DNA of 64,000 bases from Streptomyces sp. SJL17-4 (GCF_036826855.1 NZ_CP104578.1:2976001-3040000), one strand, 5' to 3'; counted from the stretch's first letter, positions 10,429-18,373 are shown. A program made the numbers and translations. Notes: generated by a model not told the origin, from the letters alone.

Positions 10429-11178
10429 TTACTTCACGGCGAGGAGCAGGGTGTCGGAGGGCGAGGCCCAGACGGTCCTGGCCTCGCCGAATCCGGCGGC
10501 GAGGAGGGTGTCGGCGTGCCAGCGCGGGGAGGGCATGTCGCCGTCGGCGTGCTCGCCGTAGATCTCGAAGCGGCGGGCGGTGGGCTCGGCGAGAACGGGG
10601 TCCTTGGCGGCGAGGGCCCACCACTCGGCCCAGTCCAGGGCGCCGCCGGCCTTGGCGCGGTCCATGACGGCGTGGCGCTGGGCGCGCTCGGCGGCATTGA
10701 TCCGGGGGGTGGTCGTGTCGATCATGTGGTCGGCGTTCATGAAGACGCCGTCCTCGCGGACGAGACCGGCGATCCGGCCGTACAGGGCCGCCAGGGGCTC
10801 GCTGTGGAGCCAGTGGAGCGCGGTGGCGGTGAGCACGGCGTCGTACGAGTCGTGGGGCAGCGCGGCGGCCCAGTCGGGGTCCTTGAGGTCGGCCGTCACG
10901 AAGGTGACGCGCTCGTCGCCGGCGAAGGAGCCCTCGGCGATGGCGAGGAGGGCCGGGTCGAGGTCGACACCGGTACTGGTCGCCTCCGGGAACCTCTTGA
11001 GGAGCCGATCCGTGATACTTCCCGTACCGCACGCGAGGTCGAGGACACGGGGCTTCGGTCCCACCAAGGCCTCGACCATGTCGAGCATGACCCGGAAGCG
11101 CTCCTCACGGTCCGGCATGTACCACTCCTGCTGACGGTCCCAGCTCTGCTGCCAGGCCGCCCAGTCGGTTCCGGTCAT
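10429..11178 (-). CDS. class I SAM-dependent methyltransferase
   Basis: The 249-residue protein has the SAM-binding motif I VLDLACGTGSIT near residue 45, the acidic strand end STGVDLDPALLAIA and a motif around SYDAVLTATALHWLH. This pattern is like trans-aconitate methyltransferase-type small-molecule enzymes. The substrate cannot be told. It is divergent from the CGNR regulator gene over a 94-base gap that contains a dyad (11203-11217). Confidence 0.85.
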   Translation of the reverse strand: MTGTDWAAWQQSWDRQQEWYMPDREERFRVMLDMVEALVGPKPRVLDLACGTGSITDRLLKRFPEATSTGVDLDPALLAIAEGSFAGDERVTFVTADLKDPDWAAALPHDSYDAVLTATALHWLHSEPLAALYGRIAGLVREDGVFMNADHMIDTTTPRINAAERAQRHAVMDRAKAGGALDWAEWWALAAKDPVLAEPTARRFEIYGEHADGDMPSPRWHADTLLAAGFGEARTVWASPSDTLLLAVK

Positions 11179-11202
11179 CGCCGCTCCTCCCCCTCTTTGT
11201 AA

Positions 11203-11217
11203 TACCCTCTAAGGGTA
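11203..11217. promoter_or_regulatory. short dyad between methyltransferase and CGNR gene
   Basis: TACCCT and AGGGTA are separated by three bases, 56 bases before the CGNR start and 25 bases after the methyltransferase start on the other strand. Its shape and position suit an operator shared by the divergent genes; the binder is unknown, with the CGNR protein the obvious candidate. Confidence 0.4.
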
Positions 11218-11272
11218 AACAGTTGTTACCCCTTCCGACCGAGACACTAGCCCGCCGCAGTAAGGACTACAA

Positions 11273-11902
11273 GTGGAACTGGCCCATTACTCGGATTTCG
11301 CCGTACGGCTGGTCAACACCGAAGAGCCGGCCCGCGGCAAGGACTCCCTCACCTCCGTCGAGGTGATCCGGGACCTCTTCGGCACGGCCTCCCAGATGGC
11401 CCGGCGGGTCACGGAGGCGGACCTGCCCCGCTTCCGCGCGGTACGGACCCGGCTGCGGGCGGTCTTCGCCCTGGCCGACGAGGGCGACCACACGGGGGCC
11501 GTCGACCTCCTGAACTCGCTCCTCCTGGAGTTCCCGGTCAGCCCCCAGATCTCCGGCCACGACACCCTCGACGAGGACGGCCACCCCCGGTGGCACATGC
11601 ACCTCGCCGACCACTCCTCGAACGCGACCACGGGATACGCCGCGATCTGCGCGATGGGACTGGCCTTCCACCTGACGGAGTTCGGCGCGGACCGCCTCGG
11701 CCTCTGCCAGGCACCGCCCTGCCGCAACGCCTACCTGGACACCTCCACCAACCGCTCCCGCCGCTACTGCTCGGACCGCTGCGCGACCCGCGCCAACGTG
11801 GCCGCCTACCGGGCCCGCAAGCGCCTGGAGGCCGACCGGTCGGAGCGGACCGGCCGCACCGCCGAGAACAGCCAGGAGAGCGTCACCCCCGGCGACCGCT
11901 GA
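11273..11902 (+). CDS. CGNR zinc finger domain protein (ABATE-type regulator)
   Basis: The 209-residue protein has an alpha-helical N-terminal domain and a C-terminal zinc finger: LCQAPPCRNAYLD then RYCSDRCATRANVAAYRAR. Four cysteines are present, in the spacing of CGNR fingers, although the signature reads CATR. These proteins are thought to be DNA-binding regulators with a stress or ligand-sensing N-terminal domain. Translation starts at GTG 11273. Its last 97 bases overlap, antisense, the 3' end of the SodX protease gene. Confidence 0.85.
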   Translation: MELAHYSDFAVRLVNTEEPARGKDSLTSVEVIRDLFGTASQMARRVTEADLPRFRAVRTRLRAVFALADEGDHTGAVDLLNSLLLEFPVSPQISGHDTLDEDGHPRWHMHLADHSSNATTGYAAICAMGLAFHLTEFGADRLGLCQAPPCRNAYLDTSTNRSRRYCSDRCATRANVAAYRARKRLEADRSERTGRTAENSQESVTPGDR

Positions 11903-12240
11903 CGCCCCGGCGTCACCGGCCGGTAGCGCGCCCGCACCCGCCCGAGAACGAGCTCGGGCGGTACGGCCCCGAAGACCCGGCTGTCGCCCTCGGCGTCCGG
12001 GTTGTCGCCGAGCACCCACCAGCCGCCGTCACGTCGCTCGATCAGCCGCTTCACGATGAGCAGATCCTGCTGGAGCGGATGGCGCACCACGGCCACGCAC
12101 CCCGGCCGCAGGCGTCCGCCGTAGTGCACGAGCAGCTGATCCCCGTGGAGCAGCGTGGGCACCATGGACACCCCCGTCACCTCGGCGATCCCGAACGGAG
12201 CCGCGGCCTCCGCCGCCCGATCCCGCCCCGATTCCCTCAT
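11806..12240 (-). CDS. sodX: nickel superoxide dismutase maturation protease SodX (S26 family)
   Basis: The 144-residue S26 peptidase has the catalytic Ser in GVSMVPTL, the Lys in IVKRLIE and the GDNPDAEGDSR box. It has no membrane anchor, unlike LepB. SodX-type proteases remove the 14-residue propeptide of SodN so that the new N-terminal His can bind nickel. The start at 12240 is supported by GGGAGGT upstream. It is divergent from sodN at 12425, the standard pairing. The C-terminal 30 residues (basic, low complexity) lie in the antisense overlap with the CGNR gene and may be dispensable. Confidence 0.92.
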   Translation of the reverse strand: MRESGRDRAAEAAAPFGIAEVTGVSMVPTLLHGDQLLVHYGGRLRPGCVAVVRHPLQQDLLIVKRLIERRDGGWWVLGDNPDAEGDSRVFGAVPPELVLGRVRARYRPVTPGRQRSPGVTLSWLFSAVRPVRSDRSASRRLRAR

Positions 12241-12424
12241 CGGCACCTCCCGTTCCACCCGCCGGTCCACCGCGCCTCCGTCCACACATCCGCTCGTTCA
12301 CTCGTACACGAGTCCCATGGTGACCCTGGACTTTTGACCTAAGCCCCAGGGGGCGCCCGCGAAATCGGCCTTCTCACCGAGTAATGTCCCACCTGAGAAG
12401 ACGATCACGAGGAAGGACGGCTCA

Positions 12425-12820
12425 ATGCTCTCCCGCCTGTTTGCCCCCAAGGTGAAGGTCAGCGCCCACTGCGACCTCCCGTGCGGCGTGTACGACCCGG
12501 CCCAGGCCCGCATCGAGGCCGAGTCGGTCAAGGCTGTCCAGGAGAAGTACCTGGCGAACGAGGACGCGCACTTCCGCGCCCGCGCCACGGTCATCAAGGA
12601 GCAGCGCGCGGAGCTCGCCAAGCACCACGTCTCGGTGCTCTGGAGCGACTACTTCAAGGCCCCGCACTTCGAGAAGTACCCCGAGCTCAACCAGCTGGTC
12701 AACGACACCCTGAAGGCCCTCTCGGCCGCCAAGGCGTCGACCGACCCGAAGACGGGCGAGAAGGCGCTGGAGCTCATCGCCGAGATCGACCGCATTTTCT
12801 GGGAGACGAAGAAGGCCTGA
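12425..12820 (+). CDS. sodN: nickel-containing superoxide dismutase SodN
   Basis: The 131-residue precursor has a 14-residue propeptide (MLSRLFAPKVKVSA) followed by the nickel hook HCDLPCGVYDP. His15 and Cys16/Cys20 bind Ni after SodX cleavage. The rest is the four-helix bundle that forms a hexamer and removes superoxide in the cytoplasm. Length and hook are fully standard. The ribosome site GAGGAAGG lies just upstream. In Streptomyces, SodN is expressed with nickel, while the Fe enzyme SodF is shut off by Nur and by an RNA from the sodN 3' end. Confidence 0.97.
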   Translation: MLSRLFAPKVKVSAHCDLPCGVYDPAQARIEAESVKAVQEKYLANEDAHFRARATVIKEQRAELAKHHVSVLWSDYFKAPHFEKYPELNQLVNDTLKALSAAKASTDPKTGEKALELIAEIDRIFWETKKA

Positions 12821-12910
12821 CCTTCTCGTTCCCGTTCCGAAGGGGTACGACCGCCACACGCGGTCGTGCCCCTTCGGACTTTCCCTCCGCAAATCCGACG
12901 TTCCTACAGA
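12821..12910 (+). ncRNA. sodN 3' UTR, candidate s-SodF regulatory RNA
   Basis: In S. coelicolor a roughly 90-nt RNA processed from the sodN 3' UTR base-pairs with the sodF leader. The equivalent region here holds a pyrimidine-rich stretch directly after the stop (12821-12836), a strong hairpin (12837-12877) and CTTTCCCTCC at 12879-12888. Both CT-rich parts could pair with a purine-rich ribosome site. Homology of function is inferred; the sodF gene is not in the window. Confidence 0.5.
12837..12877 (+). terminator. hairpin after sodN
   Basis: An 18-base stem with one T-G pair (CCGAAGGGG...CCCCTTCGG outer part) closes on a CACAC loop 16 bases after the sodN stop. It is likely both a terminator and the stable body of the s-SodF-like RNA. 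Confidence 0.8.
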
Positions 12911-12923
12911 AGGGTGATGCTCC

Positions 12924-13310
12924 ATGCGCGTCAAAGCTTTCGACCACCTGGTGCTGAACGTGACCGATGTCGACAAGGCGCTCGCCTTCTACACCGGCCC
13001 TCTGGGGCTCGCGGGTGAGCGGGTCGAGGAGTGGCGGGCCGGGAAGGTGCCGTTCCCGTCCGTGCGGATCGACGAGGGCACCGTCATCGACCTCTTCTCC
13101 CGCCCGCGCGGCGAGTCCAACGTCGATCACATCTGCCTCGTGGTGGACCCCCTCGACTGGCAGGAGGTCCTCGACTCCGGAGCGTTCGACGTCCTTGAGG
13201 GCCCCGTCCCCCGCTGGGGTGCCCGTGGTTCGGCGCAGTCGGTCTACGTCAAGGACCCGGACGGGAACACGGTCGAGCTGCGCTGGTATCCGCAGGACGT
13301 GGCGGAGTAG
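12924..13310 (+). CDS. VOC family (glyoxalase/dioxygenase fold) protein
   Basis: The 128-residue single VOC domain shows the two beta-alpha-beta-beta-beta repeats: FDHLVLNVTDVDKALAFYTG, and NVDHICLVVDP with a final KDPDGNTVELRW. His (FDHL, VDHI) and the C-terminal Glu occupy metal-ligand positions of the superfamily. The substrate cannot be inferred. It stands 103 bases behind sodN, beyond the sodN hairpin, so it may have its own promoter or be fed by read-through. Confidence 0.85.
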   Translation: MRVKAFDHLVLNVTDVDKALAFYTGPLGLAGERVEEWRAGKVPFPSVRIDEGTVIDLFSRPRGESNVDHICLVVDPLDWQEVLDSGAFDVLEGPVPRWGARGSAQSVYVKDPDGNTVELRWYPQDVAE

Positions 13311-13313
13311 GGC

Positions 13314-13946
13314 CTACCGCCTCTCCGTCGGCAGGGCCAGGGCTCGGGCCAGCGCGTCGGCCACCGCGGTCGCGTGATCGGGGACGTACCGGGTGGTCCA
13401 CTCGGTGGCCAGCCGGAGGAAGTCGGTCAGATCGCGTTCCGCGTCGGCCAGCAGGCGCCGCAGGTCGGTGACGGGAAGCTCGATCACCGGGCTGTCGGCC
13501 CGTTCGGTGTCGACGGTCAGCCGTACCGTGTCGCCGACGCGTTCCGCGAGCGGCGAGGGGTCGTGGCCGAAACCGGCCCGGCCGTCCCCGTCGAGGACCT
13601 CGAACCAGTCGCGCCGCTCGTCCAGTCCGTTGCAGCAGCCGGGCAGGAGCGTGACGCCCGTCGCGGTGTCGGTGACCCGCAGGCCCCCGGCCGCGAAGAG
13701 GTCCTCCATGGTCAGCAGTCCATGGAGGAAGCTTCCGAGCGGATCGGCGGGGCTCGGCGGGCGGCCCTCCTCGTCCGCCGGTTCGACGTCGTTGCACTCG
13801 GCGATGCGCATCACCGCCGTACCCACGTCCGCCGTACCGAGCCGGCCGCTGAGCGGCAGGAAGCCGTACGTCCCCGAGTCGGCGACCGGCCAGAGGCCGA
13901 AGTCGCGCGTGCCGGGGAGCTCCAGGACGGGATGCAGGACGATCAT
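13314..13946 (-). CDS. hypothetical protein, 210 aa
   Basis: No family recognised. The 210-residue product (MIVLHPVLELPGTRDFG start) includes PLLPGCCNGLDERRDWFEVL and ends in an alpha-helical tail. It has no signal peptide or membrane segment. Its start faces the SMI1/KNR4-like gene, only 31 bases apart, so they share a divergent promoter zone. A longer start at 13979 would overlap the neighbour's start codon and is less likely. The CCNGLDERRDW motif and acidic composition recall SUKH-like or immunity-type proteins, but this is only an impression. Confidence 0.6.
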   Translation of the reverse strand: MIVLHPVLELPGTRDFGLWPVADSGTYGFLPLSGRLGTADVGTAVMRIAECNDVEPADEEGRPPSPADPLGSFLHGLLTMEDLFAAGGLRVTDTATGVTLLPGCCNGLDERRDWFEVLDGDGRAGFGHDPSPLAERVGDTVRLTVDTERADSPVIELPVTDLRRLLADAERDLTDFLRLATEWTTRYVPDHATAVADALARALALPTERR

Positions 13947-13977
13947 CCGAAGAGTCTGCGTCACTAGGCTTCCTGGC

Positions 13978-15129
13978 ATGACCACACCCCACCCGACCTC
14001 CCGCTCCTCGCGCCCGCCGCTGACCCCCGAGGACGCCCGGGTCCTGCTGCGGATGCTCCCGGCCGAGATCGCGCCCGGTCTCAGTGCGTCGGAACTCGAC
14101 GCCGTCGAGGCGCGGTTCGGGTTCGGGTTCTCGGCGGACCACCGGGTGTTCCTCGGCGCCGGGCTGCCCCTCGGGTCACCGAGGTGGCCCGACTGGCGGC
14201 ACGGTGACCCCGACGACCTGGCCGAGCGGCTCGCCCGGCCGGTCGAAGGCGTGCTCTTCGACGTCGAGCACAACGGCTTCTGGCATCCCTCCTGGAGCCC
14301 CAGGCCCTCGGGCATCTCCGAGGCGCTGAAGGTCGCGCGGGCCGAGTCGGCGAGCGTTCCTCCGCTGGTCCCCGTCTACAGCCACCGCTATCTGCCCGGC
14401 ACTCCGGGCGAGTGGGGACACCCCGTGCTGTCCGTCGTCCAGACCGACATCATCGTCTACGGGAACGACCTCGCCGACTACCTCCGGCACGAGTTCACCG
14501 GGCGGGCCGGCGGCGGCTTCGGTCGCACGACCGTCGACTTCTGGGGGTACTTCGTCAACGGCGGTCCGGGCATCGACGTCACCGCGCCCACTCCGTACGC
14601 CCCCTACGCCGTCACCCCGCAGGAGGCCGTCGAGTGCTTCCGGATGCTGGCCCTGGAGCAGCTCATCGGCCGCAGGCCCTCACCGGAGCAGCTGATCGAG
14701 GCCGGCCTCACCGCGCTCCTGCTCGACGTCGAGACGGAGTCCCTTCCGCTGCTCGCCGGGCTGACCCGGGCGGAGCACGAACGCGCCGACGGCCTCTTCG
14801 AGCGGGTTCTCGGCGAGCTGGGGCTGGTCGACGCCCTGCCCGCGGACGACACCGACCTTCCCTGGGAGGCCGCCCGTTGGGAGCTCGTGCGCTGGTGGTC
14901 GCGGCTGATCGTGAACGGGAGCCTGGCCCCCGGGGCCGGGGGTGACCTCATCACGTACGAGGGCTGGGGCGCCGTTTCCCAGCCGCGGGCGCTCCGACCG
15001 CTCGTCGACGCGACCGATGCCTTCTACGACTGGGAGGCCGACCGGGCGGGCACGCGTGAGCAGCTCGCGGCGGCGATCGTCGCCGAGGCCGAGCGGCTGC
15101 TCGCCGGGCCCTGGCCGCCCCGCGACTGA
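13978..15129 (+). CDS. SMI1/KNR4 (SUKH)-like protein
   Basis: The 383-residue protein has an N-terminal segment typical of SMI1/KNR4 folds: GLSASELDAVEARFGFGFSADHRVFLGAG-type sequence near 40-65, followed by W-rich WHPSWSPRP and GEWGHPVLSVVQTDIIVYGNDLADYL. Such domains occur in immunity proteins and in regulatory proteins of unknown role. The C-terminal 170 residues are helical with no recognised domain. No toxin gene is adjacent. The 3' end, including the stop codon, is duplicated downstream (see repeat at 15113-15173). Confidence 0.72.
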   Translation: MTTPHPTSRSSRPPLTPEDARVLLRMLPAEIAPGLSASELDAVEARFGFGFSADHRVFLGAGLPLGSPRWPDWRHGDPDDLAERLARPVEGVLFDVEHNGFWHPSWSPRPSGISEALKVARAESASVPPLVPVYSHRYLPGTPGEWGHPVLSVVQTDIIVYGNDLADYLRHEFTGRAGGGFGRTTVDFWGYFVNGGPGIDVTAPTPYAPYAVTPQEAVECFRMLALEQLIGRRPSPEQLIEAGLTALLLDVETESLPLLAGLTRAEHERADGLFERVLGELGLVDALPADDTDLPWEAARWELVRWWSRLIVNGSLAPGAGGDLITYEGWGAVSQPRALRPLVDATDAFYDWEADRAGTREQLAAAIVAEAERLLAGPWPPRD

Positions 15130-15173
15130 GCCCGCCTGGGGCCCCGCACGGCCGCCCCGCGACTGAGCCCGCC
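15113..15173. repeat. 24-base direct repeat spanning a stop codon
   Basis: The 24 bases at 15113-15136, which include the TGA of the SMI1/KNR4-like gene, recur exactly at 15150-15173, an offset of 37. The second copy is outside any gene. Confidence 0.9.
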
Positions 15174-15192
15174 CGGCCGCCTACGCCCCCGC

Positions 15193-15672
15193 CTACGCCA
15201 CCGTGCGCAGGCTGTAGCGGTGCTTCTCCTTCGACGTCGCGCCCAGCCGGTCGTAGAAGCGGATCGCGCTCTCGTTCCACGCGGGGGTCTGCCACTGGAT
15301 CTCCGCCAGGCCGAGGCGGCTCGCCTCCGTGCGGACCGCCGCCATCAGGAGCGGGCCCAGGCCGTGGCCCCGGGAGGCTTCCGTGAGGTAGAGGCAGTCC
15401 ATGTGGAGGTACTCCGTACCGTCCCAGGTGGAGATCTCCGGGGCGCAGCTCGCGTAGCCCGCGAGGGTGCCGTCGGGGAGTTCGGCGACCAGGCAGCGGA
15501 GCCGGGGCTCCCCGGGGCCGAAGAGGAGGGCCGCGAGCCGGTCCGCGAGGCCGGGGGCCGGGGGCGCCGCCTTCTCGTACGCCGCGTGCTCGGCGATGAG
15601 TTCCACGACCCGCGGCAGGTCTTCCGGGTGGGCGCGCCGGACCACTGCCGGGCCGTCCTCGAGTTCGCTCAT
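15193..15672 (-). CDS. GNAT family N-acetyltransferase
   Basis: The 159-residue protein fits the GNAT fold: VVRRAHPEDLPRVVELIAEH at the N-terminus, then LHMDCLYLTEASRGHGLGPLLM with the acetyl-CoA pyrophosphate loop (R-G-H-G-L-G), and WNESAIRFYDRLGA. The length and the YLHMDCLYL segment suggest a diamine acetyltransferase-like (spermidine N1-type) enzyme; substrate not established. Its ATG overlaps the stop of the LysR gene (ATGA), so the two are translationally coupled. Confidence 0.87.
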   Translation of the reverse strand: MSELEDGPAVVRRAHPEDLPRVVELIAEHAAYEKAAPPAPGLADRLAALLFGPGEPRLRCLVAELPDGTLAGYASCAPEISTWDGTEYLHMDCLYLTEASRGHGLGPLLMAAVRTEASRLGLAEIQWQTPAWNESAIRFYDRLGATSKEKHRYSLRTVA

Positions 15673-16637
15673 GCCGTCATGATGCACGGTCCCACCGACA
15701 GCCTCGCCGCCGTCCCCTGCCGCCGCAGCCACTCGCGGTACGGGGCCGCCCTCAGGGCCACCTCCCGGTAGGCCGCCGCGAGTTCCGCGTACAGCGTGTC
15801 CAGGGGCGCCCCGGGCCGGGCGTACAGCAGCAGCCGGACGGCCAGCGGGTCGCCGCGCAGGGGGCGGACGGCCATGTCCTCGCGCGGGCCCGAGGTCGGC
15901 TGGCAGGGAGCGACGGCCTCGCCGAGGACGATGAGGGAGGCGGCCGTGTGGTAGTCGCCGTGGAGCAGCGGCGGGTCGATCCCGGCGGCGTCCAGGACCC
16001 GGCGGAGGCCGTCCCATTCGCCGTCCACGGTCGGGTCGACCATCCAGTGGTCGCCGGCCAGGTCGGCGAGGTCCACCACGGGCAGGGCGGCGGCCGGGTG
16101 GTCGCGGGCCATGGAGACGAACTGCGGTTCGCGGGCGACCAGGACCCGCCCCTTGAGGCCCTCGGGGACCCGTAACGGGCAGCCCTCCACCTCGTGCACG
16201 AAGGCCACGTCGAGCTGCCCGGCGGCGACGCTCCGCAGCAGCGCGTTCGCGGAGACGTCCATCCGCAGGCCGATGTCGGTGCCGGGCAGCCGCTGGCGGA
16301 GGCGGCGCAGCCAGCCCGGGAGCGCCCGGCTCGCGGTGGAGCCGACGCGGAGCCCGAGTCCGTCGGTGCGGGCGGCCGCGGCCCGGGTCTCGGTGACGAG
16401 CGCCGCCATGTCGGCGACGAGCGGGCGGGCGCGGCTGAGCAGGGAGCGGCCGAGCGGGGTGGGGCGGCAGCCGGTGCGGCCGCGGGAGAAGAGTTCGGCG
16501 CCCAGGGAGTTCTCGATGCGGCGCAGCTGGGTGGTCAACGACGGCTGGCTCATGCCCAGTTGGCGGGCGGCCTTGTGCAGGCTGCCCGTGTCCGCGATGG
16601 CGCAGAGCGCGCGCAGGTGTCTCACCTCCAGCTCCAT
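15669..16637 (-). CDS. LysR family regulator, probably of snapalysin
   Basis: The 322-residue LysR protein has the winged helix LCAIADTGSLHKAARQLGMSQPSLTTQLRRIE near 9-41 (quoted in two parts: LCAIADTGSLHKAARQ and LGMSQPSLTTQLRRIE), and a PBP2-like ligand domain. It is divergent from the snapalysin gene, the same arrangement as the activator SnpR/MprR of other streptomycetes, so it most likely activates that gene. The shared 186-base gap holds a 35-base dyad centred at 16702. It is coupled to a downstream GNAT gene. Confidence 0.87.
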   Translation of the reverse strand: MELEVRHLRALCAIADTGSLHKAARQLGMSQPSLTTQLRRIENSLGAELFSRGRTGCRPTPLGRSLLSRARPLVADMAALVTETRAAAARTDGLGLRVGSTASRALPGWLRRLRQRLPGTDIGLRMDVSANALLRSVAAGQLDVAFVHEVEGCPLRVPEGLKGRVLVAREPQFVSMARDHPAAALPVVDLADLAGDHWMVDPTVDGEWDGLRRVLDAAGIDPPLLHGDYHTAASLIVLGEAVAPCQPTSGPREDMAVRPLRGDPLAVRLLLYARPGAPLDTLYAELAAAYREVALRAAPYREWLRRQGTAARLSVGPCIMTA

Positions 16638-16684
16638 GCCCCGAGGGTAGGGCGGCGCCCTGACTCGCACCAGATACCCGGAAC

Positions 16685-16719
16685 CCCTCAATCACCTTTG
16701 ATTTCAAGGTAGTTGAGGG
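16685..16719. promoter_or_regulatory. nested dyad, likely LysR operator between lysR and snpA
   Basis: CCCTCAA (16685-16691) pairs with TTGAGGG (16713-16719), and inside it ACCTT (16694-16698) pairs with AAGGT (16706-16710). Both dyads are centred on base 16702. The site is 48 bases from the LysR start and 105 from the protease start, suited to activation of snpA and autorepression. Confidence 0.65.
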
Positions 16720-16823
16720 CTGTTCGGGCAGGTGATGCGGTGGTGCTATCGCCGGTCGACATCATCCCCACGCGCCCCGGCTCCCCCGAGACTCTCTCCC
16801 ATCCCCTACAGGAGGAGCCCCCC

Positions 16824-17480
16824 ATGCGTCACCCCAAGGTCCTCACCTCTGTCCTGGCCACCGCCCTCGGCCTCGGTCTCGCCGCCTCCCTGGGCGCGGC
16901 CCCGGCCGTGGCCGTGAACACCCCCGCCGGTGTCCCGGCCGTCGGCAACGCCGCCGTGGCGTACGCCGGTTCGGCCGAGGAGGCGAAGGCCAACCAGGCC
17001 TTCTTCGAGGCCGTCGTGAAGTCGGTGGCGAAGAAGCGGGCCGCCGCTCCCGGCGCGGCCGCCGTCACCGTCGTCTACAGCGCCGCCAACGCGCCGAGCT
17101 TCCGCACCCAGATCGCCCGCTCCACCCAGATATGGAACAGCTCGGTGGTGAACGTCCGGCTCGTCGAGGGCAGCAACCCGGACTTCCGCTACTACGAGGG
17201 CAATGACTCCCGTGGCTCGTACGCGAGCACCGACGGTCACGGCAGTGGCTACATCTTCCTCGACTACCGGCAGAACCAGCAGTACAACTCCACCCGCGTG
17301 ACCGCCCACGAGACCGGGCACGTCCTCGGGCTGCCGGACCACTACAGCGGTCCGTGCAGCGAGCTGATGTCGGGCGGCGGTCCGGGCACGTCCTGCCAGA
17401 ACGCCCAGCCGAACTCCCAGGAGCGGTCCCGCGTCGACCAGTTGTGGCGCTACGGCCTCGCCTCCGCGTTCAAGAGCTGA
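16824..17480 (+). CDS. snpA: snapalysin family zinc metalloprotease (small neutral protease)
   Basis: The 218-residue preproprotein has a signal peptide (about 1-30, AAPAVA end), a pro-region of about 45 residues and a mature domain with the metzincin-like zinc site [11 protein letters not shown] at 162-172. The closing [13 protein letters not shown] segment and two cysteine pairs match snapalysin of S. lividans, a secreted protease that prefers aromatic residues at P1'. ATG 16824 has GGAGGAG at 16811-16817. Expression is probably activated by the divergent LysR gene. Confidence 0.93.
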   Translation: MRHPKVLTSVLATALGLGLAASLGAAPAVAVNTPAGVPAVGNAAVAYAGSAEEAKANQAFFEAVVKSVAKKRAAAPGAAAVTVVYSAANAPSFRTQIARSTQIWNSSVVNVRLVEGSNPDFRYYEGNDSRGSYASTDGHGSGYIFLDYRQNQQYNSTRVTAHETGHVLGLPDHYSGPCSELMSGGGPGTSCQNAQPNSQERSRVDQLWRYGLASAFKS

Positions 17481-17490
17481 GCGCGCGGAA

Positions 17491-17535
17491 ACGAGAGACG
17501 GCGGCGTCCCCTCCCCGGGGCGCCGCCGTCCTCGT
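17491..17535. terminator. terminator after snpA
   Basis: GACGGCGGCG (17497-17506) pairs with CGCCGCCGTC (17521-17530); flanking ACGAG/CTCGT extends the stem past a one-base bulge. It lies between the convergent snpA and 17977 genes. Confidence 0.8.
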
Positions 17536-17557
17536 TCTCCGTCCGGTGCTCGTGTGC

Positions 17558-17977
17558 TCAGGCCGTCTGCAGCAGTCGGCGCCCGAAGTCGGCGCCGGGC
17601 GGCAGCTGGCGCCTGACCCGTTCCAGCGCCCCGTCGAAGTCACCTCCGGCGACGCACGATTCGAAGGCGGCGCCACCGTAGTGCAGCGTCAGGCTGAGGT
17701 CCGCGCGCTCACCGAGGGTCAGCAGGCAGCTCAGCGTGGCCGGCTGAGAGGCGCCGTCCATGACGACGGGGAGCGGCAGGTCCCACTCCAGGACGCAGGC
17801 CGTGAGGGCCTGCCCACCCTCTGCGGCCGCGCTGAGCGCGGCGAAGCTCTCGCCCGTGTACTCGATCCCCCTGATCCGGGTGGCGACATGCCGCCCGTCG
17901 GCCGTGATGACGATCGCTTCCGCGCCGCTGCGGTCCCGGTACCAGCCGGTCCAGACTTCCGTCGACTCCGATGACAT
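17558..17977 (-). CDS. DUF6304-like hypothetical protein
   Basis: The 139-residue protein begins EVWTGWYRDRSGAEAIVITADG and contains GIEYTGESFAALSAAA and CVLEWDLPLPV. I believe this matches a Streptomyces family of unknown function (DUF6304), from memory. It has no signal peptide or membrane segment and is acidic, with predicted beta-rich structure. It is followed by the small zinc-ribbon gene's neighbourhood but is transcribed separately (43 bases apart, same strand). No function assigned. Confidence 0.72.
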   Translation of the reverse strand: MSSESTEVWTGWYRDRSGAEAIVITADGRHVATRIRGIEYTGESFAALSAAAEGGQALTACVLEWDLPLPVVMDGASQPATLSCLLTLGERADLSLTLHYGGAAFESCVAGGDFDGALERVRRQLPPGADFGRRLLQTA

Positions 17978-18019
17978 GCGCGGACTGTAGCCGTATGACC
18001 GGCTCCGGCGCGCGTCTGG

Positions 18020-18331
18020 TCACCCCGTGGCCTGACTTCTCCCGATCTCGCCGTTCTTGCCGGTCACGTGCGTGCTCGCGGCTTCCGCACCCGCGCCCGG
18101 CGCGGCACCCGCGGCCCCGTCGGCGGCCGCATCCGCGGCCTTGGCGAGCTCGGCTTCCACGCCCTCGTAGAGCGGGCAGTCCGGATTGCGGCAGGGTTGC
18201 ACTTCCCACTCCGGCACCCAGGCCCCGAGGACCTTGTGCCGGGTGGCTGTCATCGCCCGCGGCTGCCCGCAGGCCGGGCATCTGTGCTCGGCCCGGGGGT
18301 CCCGCGTCGTGTGAGGCGCCTGGTCACCCAT
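18020..18331 (-). CDS. small cysteine-rich (zinc-ribbon-like) protein
   Basis: The 103-residue product has two cysteine pairs, CPACGQPR near 18-25 and CRNPDCP near 47-53, spaced as in a zinc ribbon. An Ala-rich helical tail follows. It has no signal peptide. The ribbon may bind nucleic acid or protein; no known family is assigned. It precedes the DUF6304-like gene on the same strand. Confidence 0.65.
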   Translation of the reverse strand: MGDQAPHTTRDPRAEHRCPACGQPRAMTATRHKVLGAWVPEWEVQPCRNPDCPLYEGVEAELAKAADAAADGAAGAAPGAGAEAASTHVTGKNGEIGRSQATG

Positions 18332-18373
18332 AGGTCCAGGGTAGGACGGCTCGCGCGGAAGCGCTTCCCGCCG

